A DNA stretch of 64,000 bases from Phycisphaerae bacterium (GTDB lineage Bacteria > Planctomycetota > Phycisphaerae > UBA1845 > Fen-1342). Under the pieces are notes generated by a model that was not told where the DNA came from, did no database searches, and was given only the letters and a program-made list of their open reading frames with translations. Where the stretch lies: NCBI GenBank assembly GCA_017999985.1, contig JAGNKU010000010.1, positions 62,001 to 126,000 on the forward strand, given 5' to 3'. The position numbers and the translations under genes were made by a program. Positions 45,592 through 53,874 of this stretch are shown here, piece by piece. Numbering within the stretch: the first letter of the stretch is position 1; every line of letters starts with the position of its first letter.

Positions 45592-46764
45592 TCATCGGGC
45601 CAGCCGACGCGGCACCGCAGCGGCTCGTGTTCGCCTGCGCCAAGCGAGTAGCGCGGCGGCCCAGAGTCCGAGGGCGCCAGTGCCCGGCTCGGGCAGGCGC
45701 GCAATCCACGCCTCAGTCTCACCGCCGGGGTTCTTGCCGTAGCCGGCGATGATCAGACCGTCGGGAGAGATGCACTTCGCCGATTCGAGTTGCCACCCTG
45801 CCAGATCAAGGCCGCATTCCTGCGTGAGGACGTCCGCGAGGCTACGCATGCCGTGCACGATGTCCCAAATGAAAGCCGCCCGTCCCGAGTCTGTCGTGCC
45901 GCGTCCGACGATGACGCTGCCGTTGCCAGATGCAGCAAAGGCCTCGCTTTCCGTCGTACCACCAGGCAGATCGCCGAGAGACAGTGGACCGCCTGTGCCC
46001 ATCCAGCGTACCGCCTCCTGTCCGCTTTCAGAGCAACCGCGCCCGACGATCACGAGCCCGTCAGCCGACACCGCGTTCGCGACACTTGAGAAACAGCCAT
46101 CTGGCAGGTCGCCCAGGCCGGTCATGCCACTTCCAGGTACCCAACGAAACGCCTCCCCCCCGGCCGCGGAGTAACTCCAGCCCACGATCACGTTGCCGTC
46201 GTCGCTGACATCAAATGCATGACTCTGGAAGATACCGCCCGCCAGGTCGCCGAGGCCGATGATGCCGGCGGAATCCCAACGAAACGCCTCGGTCCCGTTG
46301 GAAGCCGAGTCGGCCCCAACGATCACGGCTCCGTCGGCCGAGATACCGAAGGCGCTGGCTCCGCCATACCCACCTCCGGGAAGCTCTGGCAGTTGGACCA
46401 TTCCGTTGTCGGTCCAGCATGCGGCGTAGTCGGCGCCGTACATGCCCTTGGCTTTACCCACGATGGCCGAGCCATCGGCGCACACGGCGTAGGCAACACT
46501 CTCGGCACTCGACGGGAGCGCGACCATGCCGCTGGTGGGCGTCCAGCGGAACGCACGGGCGTTGCCGTTGTCGATCGTGTGCACGCCCACGACCACAGTG
46601 CCGTCGGCCGACACGCCGTTGGCGACACTCGCGTGCGGTGCGCCGGTCAGGTGGCCCAGGCCCTGGAAGCTCGGCAGGTATTCGGCGCGCGCCGTGGCTT
46701 GCAGAGCAGCGAGAAGGGTGACTGCGATAATGACCTTGGCGCACGCCTGCCGTGTTCCCGCCAT
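45592..46764 (-). CDS. HAF-repeat protein with PEP-CTERM sorting signal
   Basis: The protein is 390 residues. A signal peptide covers about 1-27. Seven imperfect repeats of about 45 residues follow, each with V-x-x-x-S-A-D-G-x-x-V-V-G and A-F-R-W, the extracellular HAF repeat pattern. The C-terminus has P-E-P-G-T-G-A-L-G-L, a hydrophobic helix and W-R-R-R-T-R, a PEP-CTERM signal that the exosortase at 10050 should process. AAGGAGGT stands before the ATG. The tail after the arginines is about 12 residues, longer than usual. It is probably a cell-surface or matrix protein. Confidence 0.88.
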   Translation of the reverse strand: MAGTRQACAKVIIAVTLLAALQATARAEYLPSFQGLGHLTGAPHASVANGVSADGTVVVGVHTIDNGNARAFRWTPTSGMVALPSSAESVAYAVCADGSAIVGKAKGMYGADYAACWTDNGMVQLPELPGGGYGGASAFGISADGAVIVGADSASNGTEAFRWDSAGIIGLGDLAGGIFQSHAFDVSDDGNVIVGWSYSAAGGEAFRWVPGSGMTGLGDLPDGCFSSVANAVSADGLVIVGRGCSESGQEAVRWMGTGGPLSLGDLPGGTTESEAFAASGNGSVIVGRGTTDSGRAAFIWDIVHGMRSLADVLTQECGLDLAGWQLESAKCISPDGLIIAGYGKNPGGETEAWIARLPEPGTGALGLWAAALLAWRRRTRAAAVPRRLAR

Positions 46765-46871
46765 CGATCAACCTCCTTGTGCCGAATTGCCGTGCGTGAC
46801 CCACGGATGGGCGTCAGGACACCGTAGTGACGGAACTGATGTGCGATTTCCCGTCTATCGACGCTTCACCA

Positions 46872-46904
46872 CATAGTCTATGCACGCGGCGTAACCGACT
46901 TCAA
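46872..46904 (-). promoter_or_regulatory. weak promoter candidate with palindrome, PEP-CTERM gene
   Basis: On the minus strand TTGAAG (46904-46899), 18 bases, TAGACT (46880-46875); the -10 lies in the perfect palindrome CATAG-T-CTATG (46872-46882), which could be an operator. The gap 46765-47078 between this gene and the permease shows nothing else. Confidence 0.25.
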
Positions 46905-47078
46905 GCGAAGGCAGCCGCCTTGCAGCGAAACGGCCCCGTTCGCCTGCTTGGCAGAGGTAGACCCGTCCGGACGCTCGTGATTCGGCGCATCCGGCCGGTC
47001 GCGCGGGCTTGAGCGGCCGTAACCGGCGTCATACGATGCGCGCTGGCACGGTCGATTGGGGACGTGACGGAGCCAGAC

Positions 47079-48815
47079 ATGTCCGACACGGCGACAATTC
47101 GCTATCCGGTGTGGGTTCGCGGTGATCTCGACGGCTTCTTCGGCCTGATGGTTGACAACCTGGTGCAGGTGCTGCTGATCGTGGCGCTGTGCACGGCGAT
47201 CGCCGGCCTGCCGGTGGAGTTCATTTTCACCCGTATGCTGCCGGGCGTGGCGATCAGCCTCATTGTCGGGAACCTGTTCTACGGTGCACAGGCCCACTGG
47301 GTCGCGCGGCGCCACAACAACCCGACGTGCACGGCGCTGCCGTACGGCATCAACACACCCTCGGTCATCGCCTATGCGTACTTCATCATGGGTCCGGTGT
47401 ATCGCGCGACCGGCAGCTACGACCTGGCATGGAAAGCCGGCCTGCTGGCCTGCCTGGTCAGCGGCATCATCGAGCTCACCGGGGCGTTCTACGGCGAGCA
47501 CCTCCGGCGCGTGACGCCGCGCGCCGCGCTGCTTGGCGTGCTGGCGGGCATCGGGATCACGTTCATCGCCGGCGACTTCGCGTTTCGCATCTACACGCGG
47601 CCGCTGGTGGGACTGCTGCCGCTGGTGGTGCTTCTGTTGGCGTACTTCGCCCGCTATCGCTTCCCGGGGCGCTTTCCCGGCGGGTTCCTCGCGGTGTTGC
47701 TGGGGACGGCGATCGCGTGGGGTACGACGCTGCTGGGGCCGCACTGGAACTTCGACGCCGGCAGCTACGGCTTCGGCAGCGTGGCGATGTCCGCGCTGGG
47801 GCTCCGCGACGCGCTGCACGGCTTCGGCTGGATTGCGCCGGTGTTCTGCGGACGGGAGCTGCTGGACGCGCTGGGCCAGCCTGAGCTGGTGGTCAGCTTC
47901 CTCGCCGTCTCAATCCCCATGGGCGTGATGAACGTCATCGGCTCGCTGCAGAACATCGAGTCGGCGGAGGCGGGCGGTGATCGCTTCGCGACCGGCCCGT
48001 CGCTGGCGGTCAACGGGCTGGGCAGTATCTGCGCCGGGCTGTTCGGCTCGTGCTTTCCGACGACGATCTACATCGGCCACCCGGGCTGGAAGGCGCTCGG
48101 GGCCAGGGCAGGCTACTCGCTGCTGAACGGCGTCTTCTTCGCGGCGGTTTTCCTGCTGGGGCTGGGGCCGTTCATCGCTCAGCTCATCCCGATTGAGGCG
48201 GGCGCTGCGATCGTCATGTACATCGGCATCATCATCACCGCCCAGGCGTTCCAGGCGACGCCCCGCGCCCACGCGCCCGCCGTCGCGATCGCGCTCTTCC
48301 CGGCCCTCGCCTCGTTCGTCATCACCTACGCCGGGATGTACTTCGGCATCGCCGGCGGGCAGACGCTGGCCGACCTCGTCAACGGCGCGCAGCACGGCAT
48401 GCCGACCGAATGGCTGCCGGGGCTGTTGACGCTGAACGGCGCGAATTCCGCGTGGATCATCGTCACGTTGATTCTGGCGGCGATCGGGGCGGCGCTCGTC
48501 GACCGGCGTTACGCCGCCGCCGCCGTCTGGTGCGGGGCCGCGGCGGTGCTCACGGCGCTGGGGTTCGTGCACGCGTTCCGGCTGGAAGGCAACGTCATTC
48601 GTGAGCTGTTCGTCTGGCAGAGCACGGCGCCAACGGCGTCCGCACCGACGGGCGCGACCTTCACATACCGGGCCTATCCGATCGCCGTGGGCTACGCGCT
48701 GGGTACGGTGGTGCTGGCGTTGGCGGCGCTGCGGGCCCGGCGCGCGGCGCCGGGGGCCGCACCTTCGGACGAAGCCGCGCCGCCGGACGACGCCGAGGTG
48801 CCGGATTCGACGTAG
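47079..48815 (+). CDS. NCS2-like purine/xanthine-type permease
   Basis: The protein is 578 residues from ATG 47079 (GGAG six bases upstream; a GTG five codons earlier is less likely). About 12-13 membrane segments are visible. The sequence A-L-P-Y-G-I-N-T-P-S and the later F-P-T-T-I-Y-I-G-H-P-G-W-K resemble the substrate-site helices of nucleobase-cation symporters of the NCS2/AzgA kind. Substrate is not certain: nucleobase or another small anion. Acidic tail at the C-terminus. It stands alone between divergent and convergent neighbours, so context gives no pathway. Confidence 0.75.
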   Translation: MSDTATIRYPVWVRGDLDGFFGLMVDNLVQVLLIVALCTAIAGLPVEFIFTRMLPGVAISLIVGNLFYGAQAHWVARRHNNPTCTALPYGINTPSVIAYAYFIMGPVYRATGSYDLAWKAGLLACLVSGIIELTGAFYGEHLRRVTPRAALLGVLAGIGITFIAGDFAFRIYTRPLVGLLPLVVLLLAYFARYRFPGRFPGGFLAVLLGTAIAWGTTLLGPHWNFDAGSYGFGSVAMSALGLRDALHGFGWIAPVFCGRELLDALGQPELVVSFLAVSIPMGVMNVIGSLQNIESAEAGGDRFATGPSLAVNGLGSICAGLFGSCFPTTIYIGHPGWKALGARAGYSLLNGVFFAAVFLLGLGPFIAQLIPIEAGAAIVMYIGIIITAQAFQATPRAHAPAVAIALFPALASFVITYAGMYFGIAGGQTLADLVNGAQHGMPTEWLPGLLTLNGANSAWIIVTLILAAIGAALVDRRYAAAAVWCGAAAVLTALGFVHAFRLEGNVIRELFVWQSTAPTASAPTGATFTYRAYPIAVGYALGTVVLALAALRARRAAPGAAPSDEAAPPDDAEVPDST

Positions 48816-48849
48816 GAGCGCATGGCCGCGGTGACCGGGCCGGCGGGGG

Positions 48850-50076
48850 CTACTCGTGTCGCAGCGCGTCCACGGGGTCGAGGCGCGCGGCCTTGAAGGC
48901 CGGGTAGATGCCGCTGATCACGCCGACGATCGTCGCCGTCGCGATGGACGTGATGATGATGGTGGCGTTGATCTCGGTCTTGAAGTTCATGTGCTTCAGC
49001 ACGTTTTCCATGACGTCGGCGAACATCGCGCCGAGCAGGAGCCCGAGTGAGCCGCCGAGCAGGCTGATCACCAGCGCTTCCACGAGGAATTGCACGAGGA
49101 TGTCGCTGCGGCGAGCGCCGACCGCCATGCGCACGCCGATCTCGCGGGTGCGCTCGGTGACGGAGACGAGCATGATGTTCATGATGCCGATGCCGCCGAC
49201 GACGAGGCTGATGCCGGCGATGCTGTAGAAGACGATTTTGAAGACCAGCATGGCCTGGTTGATATTCTGCAGGGCCTCTTCCTGGTTGAAGATGCCGAAG
49301 TCGTCGGGCTGGCCGGGGCGGATCTTGTGGGCCTTGCGCAGTTCGCGCTTGACCTGGTTCTGCAGGTCCTCGAGCTGGTCGGGATTCTTCACTGAGATGG
49401 TCAGGCGGTTCAGCCACTTGCGGTTGAAGAAGCGTTTCAGGCCGGCCTCGATCGGGATGTACACGGTCTGGTCGGCGTTGATGAAACCGAGGCTGCCGCG
49501 TTTTTCGAGCACGCCGATGATGCGATACGTCGCCCCGCCGAGCTTGACGGTCTGGCCGACGGGGTCGGCGCCGGCAAAGAGCTTCTCCGCGACCTGGGCG
49601 CCGAGCAGGGCGAGCGCCGAGTCGGGGCTGTCGGATTCGGATTTCGCGAAGAGCCGCCCGCCGCGCTCGGTCTTGAACTCGTGGATTTCGAAGTACTCGC
49701 TCGACGTGGCGACGATGGTCACGTCCATGCTCTTCTGGAAGCGTTTGACGGTCGAGCCGCCGATCGCCTCGGGGGCAATGCGCTCCAGCTCGTTGGGCAG
49801 GGCGCGCATCAGAAAGCCCATGTCCTCGAGCGTCAGTGTCTGGGCTGACCCGACGATGCGGCCCTCGATGCGCGCGGATTCGGGGAACACGAAGAGCACG
49901 TTCGCGCCCAGGGACTTGAAGCGCTTAAAGATGTCGTTCGAGGCGCCCTCGAGGATCGACATGCACGCCACGACGGACGACACGCCGATCAGCACTCCCA
50001 GCGTGGCCAGCAGCGAACGCAGAAAGTGCGAGTCCAGGCTGCGGAGCGAGGTAATGATGAGCCGGAGGTAGAACAT
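48850..50076 (-). CDS. MacB/FtsX-type ABC transporter permease
   Basis: The protein is 408 residues. Topology is that of MacB permeases: an N-terminal helix (about 22-42; L-A-T-L-G-V-L-I-G-V-S-S-V), a large periplasmic core domain (about 45-275), and three C-terminal helices with the FtsX motif (I-G-I-M-N-I-M-L-V-S-V-T-E-R-T-R-E-I-G-V). It would drive export or mechanotransmission with an ABC ATPase. No ATPase or membrane-fusion gene lies next to it, unlike most MacAB loci. The stop is 34 bases from the convergent permease gene. Confidence 0.9.
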   Translation of the reverse strand: MFYLRLIITSLRSLDSHFLRSLLATLGVLIGVSSVVACMSILEGASNDIFKRFKSLGANVLFVFPESARIEGRIVGSAQTLTLEDMGFLMRALPNELERIAPEAIGGSTVKRFQKSMDVTIVATSSEYFEIHEFKTERGGRLFAKSESDSPDSALALLGAQVAEKLFAGADPVGQTVKLGGATYRIIGVLEKRGSLGFINADQTVYIPIEAGLKRFFNRKWLNRLTISVKNPDQLEDLQNQVKRELRKAHKIRPGQPDDFGIFNQEEALQNINQAMLVFKIVFYSIAGISLVVGGIGIMNIMLVSVTERTREIGVRMAVGARRSDILVQFLVEALVISLLGGSLGLLLGAMFADVMENVLKHMNFKTEINATIIITSIATATIVGVISGIYPAFKAARLDPVDALRHE

Positions 50077-50111
50077 CCTTGGTCAGCGACGCGCCGCCGC
50101 GGCCCGCGCGG

Positions 50112-51164
50112 TCAATGCGTCACGAATCTCCTTCGTAGGGCAAGCAGCCCAAGCGGCCCCAGCAGGCTTTCCAAGCCGAACAGGCCGCACGCGGGCAGCA
50201 GCGCCGGCGTGGGCGCGAAGGCCGGCTCACCGGTCGGCTCCGCCCATTCCGCCGCGATCGCACTATGCATCGCGCTCGCCGCCGCCGCGCTGCGCGTCAG
50301 TGTGACAACTTCGGCGAAGGTCTCCAGCGGCGTGCCGAGCATCACGGAGACGCCGACGCCATCGGGCACGTTGGCGGCGTCAGCCTGGATCTTGGCACGC
50401 AGGGTGAATGGCGAACCGACCGTGACGTTGTAGGGGTAGCTGAGCACGAGGTTGGGCAGCACAAATACGCGGAACACGCCCAGCTCCGCGTCGAAGTCCG
50501 ACAGATCCGCGTCGAGGATGCCACGCGTGGGCATGTCCCCGTCGGCCGCGATCGACACCTGACGCTCAGCCCCGCCGGTGATGGTCAGCGTGCCGGCAAA
50601 CACTTCGAGCGGCTCGGCGTCCGCACGCTCCTGCGTCACGGTGACCTGCACCGTCAGCGTGACGCCGCTGAGGTCGCGGGCGTCATTCACCGCGAACACG
50701 GCCAGCACGCCGTCCAGATAGACGCGCCCCAGGTAACGCTGGGTCGTGCCCACGGGCACCCCGGCCTCGGCCGCGGAGAACACGACCTCGCGCACCTCTT
50801 CGGTGACCGCGTGTGCCGTGTAGTAGAGCTCGGGCGAAAGGCTGTTGAGCGTCAGGTTGATGGCGAACTCTTCCGGGTTGTCGCCGGACGCCGTCAGCGG
50901 ATCGGCGAACTGCGCTGCCACCGAGCCCGCGGCCTGGCTGTCGACGGCGCCGAGCCGCGCCACAACCTGCAGGGGTAGCGCCGTGTTGGGATCCGGGTAG
51001 CTGGCCTCGGCGGCGTCGGTCCCGCTGGTGCTGGTGGCGCGAAATTCACTGATCTCGACGGCCACCGTGCCGGCGATGGACTTGATCTCACCCCGCGCCA
51101 CGCCTGCCAGGCAGACCACGGACGCAATGGTGACAACGCCGAACACCCGCCTGTGCGCGTACAT
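50112..51164 (-). CDS. secreted protein with possible C-terminal sorting signal
   Basis: The protein is 350 residues. ATG 51164 has GAGGAG upstream. A signal peptide covers about 1-25. The body is beta-rich with no recognised domain. The last 35 residues read as a sorting tail: a short Pro-containing segment (A-P-T-P-A-L-L-P), a hydrophobic helix and R-R-R-F near the end. This resembles PEP-CTERM-like tails but lacks the P-E-P motif, so exosortase processing is only possible. It lies 35 bases upstream of the MacB-like gene on the same strand and may share its transcript. Confidence 0.7.
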   Translation of the reverse strand: MYAHRRVFGVVTIASVVCLAGVARGEIKSIAGTVAVEISEFRATSTSGTDAAEASYPDPNTALPLQVVARLGAVDSQAAGSVAAQFADPLTASGDNPEEFAINLTLNSLSPELYYTAHAVTEEVREVVFSAAEAGVPVGTTQRYLGRVYLDGVLAVFAVNDARDLSGVTLTVQVTVTQERADAEPLEVFAGTLTITGGAERQVSIAADGDMPTRGILDADLSDFDAELGVFRVFVLPNLVLSYPYNVTVGSPFTLRAKIQADAANVPDGVGVSVMLGTPLETFAEVVTLTRSAAAASAMHSAIAAEWAEPTGEPAFAPTPALLPACGLFGLESLLGPLGLLALRRRFVTH

Positions 51165-51268
51165 CGCTGCTCTCCTCAGAGGCTGCGGTGGCCGGGCAGA
51201 CGCCGGACCGGACCACGGCCCCATAAAGGATAGGCCCGAAGCGGTCACAGGACAACGGGGCAGACAGG

Positions 51269-52873
51269 TCAGTGGCCGAGCTTCTCCCGCAGCCAGGCGC
51301 GGACGCCGTCCTTGCTGACACGCACCTGCGCGAGGCTGTCGCGGTCGCGGATCGTGACCGTGCCGTCCTTCAGCGTGTCGCCGTCAACCGTGACGCAGAA
51401 GGGGGTGCCGACCTCGTCCTGGCGGCGGTAGCGCCGGCCGATGGCGCCCTTGTCGTCATAGAACGCCGTCATGTGGCGTTTCACGTCGCGGTAGATCGCC
51501 TCGGCGATCTCGGGCATTCCTTCCTTGTTGACGAGGGGGAACACCGCGACCTTGGTCGGCGCGAGCTTGGGATGGAAGCGCATGAGCACGCGCGTCTCCA
51601 TCTGGCCCTTGTCGTTGGGAGCCTGGTCCTCGGTGTAGGCCTCGCACAGGAACGCGAGCGTCGCGCGGTCGGCGCCGGCAGACGGCTCGATGACCGTCGG
51701 CAGGAAGCGGTAGGGCTCCTTGTTCTTCACGTCCTTCTGCTGGTCGGTGGGGAAGTTGGCCTTGTCGCGCTCCCAGGCGTCGTTGTCGAAGTACGTCAGG
51801 TCCTTGCCGCTGTGCTGCTGGTGCTGCGTGAGGTCGAAGCAGCCGCGGTGGGCGACGCCCTCCAGCTCCTGGAACTCCTCCGAGAATGGGAACATGTACT
51901 CGATGTCGGCGCAGGCTTTCGAGTAGTGGGCCAGCTCCTCCGGCCCCTGGTCACGCAGGCGGAGCTTCTCGCTCTTCAGCCCGAGGTTCACGTACCAGTT
52001 GTAGCGCACGTTGCGCCAGAATTCGTACCACTGCATCGAGTCGGCGGCGTGGCAGAAGAACTCGATTTCCATCTGCTCGAACTCGCGCGAGCGGAACGTG
52101 TAGTTGCGCGGGTTGATCTCGTTGCGGAACGACTTGCCGACCTGCGCGATGCCGAACGGGACCTTCACCCGCGTCGTGTCGAGGACGTTCTTGAAGTTGG
52201 CGAAGATGCCCTGGGCGGTTTCGGGCCGCAGAAAAGCCTTGGCGGAGGCGTCCTGCACCGCGCCGACGAACGTCTCGAACATCAGGTTGAACGCGCGCGG
52301 CTCGGTAAGGCTGCCCTGCGCATCACACGCTGGACATTTCAGCGTGGCGAGCTGCGCGTCAATTACGTCCTTGAACGGGATGGCCTCGACGACCACCTCG
52401 CCGCCGCCATGCTTCTTCGCGAGTTTCTTGGCCTGCGTCTGAGCTGCGTCCCGTGCGCCTGCCGCGGAATCCGCCTCGACCGAGAAGTGCGCGAGTTCCG
52501 TAGCGCCGGCAGCGCGGCTGACGACAACATGAAACACCTTGTCGAGCCGGAAGCGCGCTTTGCAGCTCTTGCAGTCTACCATCGGGTCGGCGAAGCCGGT
52601 GGCGTGGCCGCTGGCCTCCCAGACCTTCGGGTTCATGATGATCGAGCAGTCGACGCCGACCATCTCGACCTCGTGCCCGTCCGGGCCGATCGGCGGGTTG
52701 GTGACCATGTCGTGCCACCAGAGGTCCTTGATGTTGCGCTTGAGTTCGACGCCGAGCGGCCCGTAGTCCCAGAAGCCGCCGATGCCGCCGTAAATTTCGC
52801 TGGATTGGTAAATGAACCCGCGGCGCTTGCAGAGCGCGGTGAGCTTGTCCATAAACGCGGTGTCGGCGGGCAT
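51269..52873 (-). CDS. glyS: glycyl-tRNA synthetase (alpha2 type)
   Basis: The protein is 534 residues. It is a class II synthetase of the single-chain dimer type: G-F-I-Y-Q-S-S-E-I-Y-G-G at the N-terminus, motif 2 region F-R-N-E-I-N-P-R and motif 3 near P-S-A-G-A-D-R. Zinc-type Cys pairs occur at C-K-S-C and C-P-A-C. Between them is an Ala/Lys-rich insert (about 135-185). It charges tRNA-Gly. The ATG at 52873 has AAAGGAAC upstream. A divergent, AT-rich promoter region lies before it. Confidence 0.95.
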   Translation of the reverse strand: MPADTAFMDKLTALCKRRGFIYQSSEIYGGIGGFWDYGPLGVELKRNIKDLWWHDMVTNPPIGPDGHEVEMVGVDCSIIMNPKVWEASGHATGFADPMVDCKSCKARFRLDKVFHVVVSRAAGATELAHFSVEADSAAGARDAAQTQAKKLAKKHGGGEVVVEAIPFKDVIDAQLATLKCPACDAQGSLTEPRAFNLMFETFVGAVQDASAKAFLRPETAQGIFANFKNVLDTTRVKVPFGIAQVGKSFRNEINPRNYTFRSREFEQMEIEFFCHAADSMQWYEFWRNVRYNWYVNLGLKSEKLRLRDQGPEELAHYSKACADIEYMFPFSEEFQELEGVAHRGCFDLTQHQQHSGKDLTYFDNDAWERDKANFPTDQQKDVKNKEPYRFLPTVIEPSAGADRATLAFLCEAYTEDQAPNDKGQMETRVLMRFHPKLAPTKVAVFPLVNKEGMPEIAEAIYRDVKRHMTAFYDDKGAIGRRYRRQDEVGTPFCVTVDGDTLKDGTVTIRDRDSLAQVRVSKDGVRAWLREKLGH

Positions 52874-53481
52874 CGTGTTCCTTTCTGCGGGCGACGCGCT
52901 GGCCGTCAGGTGCCGAATCTCAGCCACTCGTAGATCGGCTGTTGGCGACGAATCATAGAGGGGCAGCGCGCGCGTGCAAAGCGCCGCGCGCAACGCCGCG
53001 CGGCGGACGGTTGCGGATCTTCGCCGCGCGTACCGCTGCCCAGCGCGGGCTTGAACGCGAGGCCTCGTGGCGAAGGCCGGCCACAATCCACGCGCTCCAC
53101 ACCCTGTGGGTTGTCACGGTTATGGGGCGTTGCCGCTGCCAGCCGCGCAAAACATGCATGAATAATTTATTCCCGGACTTTGGCATCGAGCGCGATTACG
53201 TATTGCCCATCTTAACATCAATACGCGACTGACTGTTAATTCTGTCAAACTCCATGAAATAAAGGCTTTGCGCGCGCGACAGAAACCGGACCGAATTAAT
53301 CCTGTCGCCAAAGTGCTTCGTCCCGCCGGTCGATAAAAAAATCAGTGGGCACGGGTGTGCCCCGGGGTTGGTTGACACACCGGGCCGGGCGAGGCCCGCG
53401 GTCGGGAAGTGAAGCCGCGACGGTGTGTCGTGTTCTTGGCGGCGTTCTCAGGAAACGCTGGGCCAGAAAGCGAGCGAAGTC
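52874..53481. other. 608-base divergent region with AT-rich island
   Basis: The half near glyS is GC-rich; bases 53140-53340 are visibly AT-rich. The island has a direct repeat TTAATTCTGTC (53236-53246) and TTAATCCTGTC (53296-53306), exactly 60 bases apart, and an inverted GACAGAA (53278-53284). A perfect TTGACA stands on the minus strand at 53248-53243, but no good -10 follows it. Short reading frames here lack ribosome sites. The island probably holds promoters for glyS (minus) and the FlgM-like gene (plus), with operator-like sites. Confidence 0.5.
53309..53336 (+). promoter_or_regulatory. possible flagellar sigma28-like promoter
   Basis: CAAA (53309-53312) and GTCGATAA (53329-53336), separated by 16 bases, resemble the FliA consensus TAAA-N15-GCCGATAA (one mismatch in each box and one extra base of spacing). 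It lies about 145 bases before the FlgM-like gene, where such a promoter would make sense. Weak evidence; planctomycete sigma28 sites are poorly known to me. Confidence 0.3.
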
Positions 53482-53775
53482 ATGAGTCAGGTAACAGGCA
53501 TCAACTTTGGTGGCGTGCCCCCGGTTCGGCGAGTGTCGGTCGCCACCGAACCGCCGGAGCAGGTCACGCCCGCGGACACGCCAGATGTGTTCGAGATCAC
53601 GGGCATGACCGTAACCGACGCGCTGGCGACGCTGGACGACCCGCGGATCGCTGAGATTCGGCGACAGATCGAGTCGGGCACATACCTCACGGAACACAAG
53701 CTCGAGGTGGTTTACGAGCGGTTGACGGATCTGCTGATCCGCAGCCAGGCTCAACTGCGGCGCGCGAGCGCGTAG
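53482..53775 (+). CDS. FlgM-like anti-sigma28 protein
   Basis: The protein is 97 residues. Its C-terminal half matches the FlgM pattern: R-I-A-E-I-R-R-Q-I-E-S-G-T-Y, then a basic turn and the helix L-E-V-V-Y-E-R-L-T-D-L-L, where FlgM proteins have I-A-x-x-L-L. The N-terminal half is unstructured-looking, as expected. FlgM holds sigma28 until the hook is complete and is then exported. Chemoreceptors in the window support motility, but no flagellar genes are nearby. The ATG at 53482 has only a GCGAAG site upstream. The call rests on a short motif. Confidence 0.6.
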   Translation: MSQVTGINFGGVPPVRRVSVATEPPEQVTPADTPDVFEITGMTVTDALATLDDPRIAEIRRQIESGTYLTEHKLEVVYERLTDLLIRSQAQLRRASA

Positions 53776-53804
53776 CACGCACCGTTGTTTCCAGAGTCCT
53801 CCTA

Positions 53805-53834
53805 CGACGCCGGGCCCGGGGGAGTCCGGCGTCG
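53805..53834. terminator. hairpin between FlgM-like and dGTPase genes
   Basis: CGACGCCGG pairs perfectly with CCGGCGTCG (9 pairs, 12-base GC loop) between these convergent genes, 30 bases from the FlgM-like stop and 40 from the dGTPase stop. It could serve both. No T-run. Confidence 0.4.
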
Positions 53835-53874
53835 GCCTATTGAAGGAATGCCTTGCGGGGGGCCGGGTTGCCGG

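Noticed and set aside
52874-53140. T-box or other riboswitch before glyS
   Set aside because: The T-box core TGGNACCGCG is not present and no known riboswitch core was recognised.
53157-53231. 24-codon frame in the AT-rich island
   Set aside because: No ribosome site precedes it, and it lies within probable promoter DNA.
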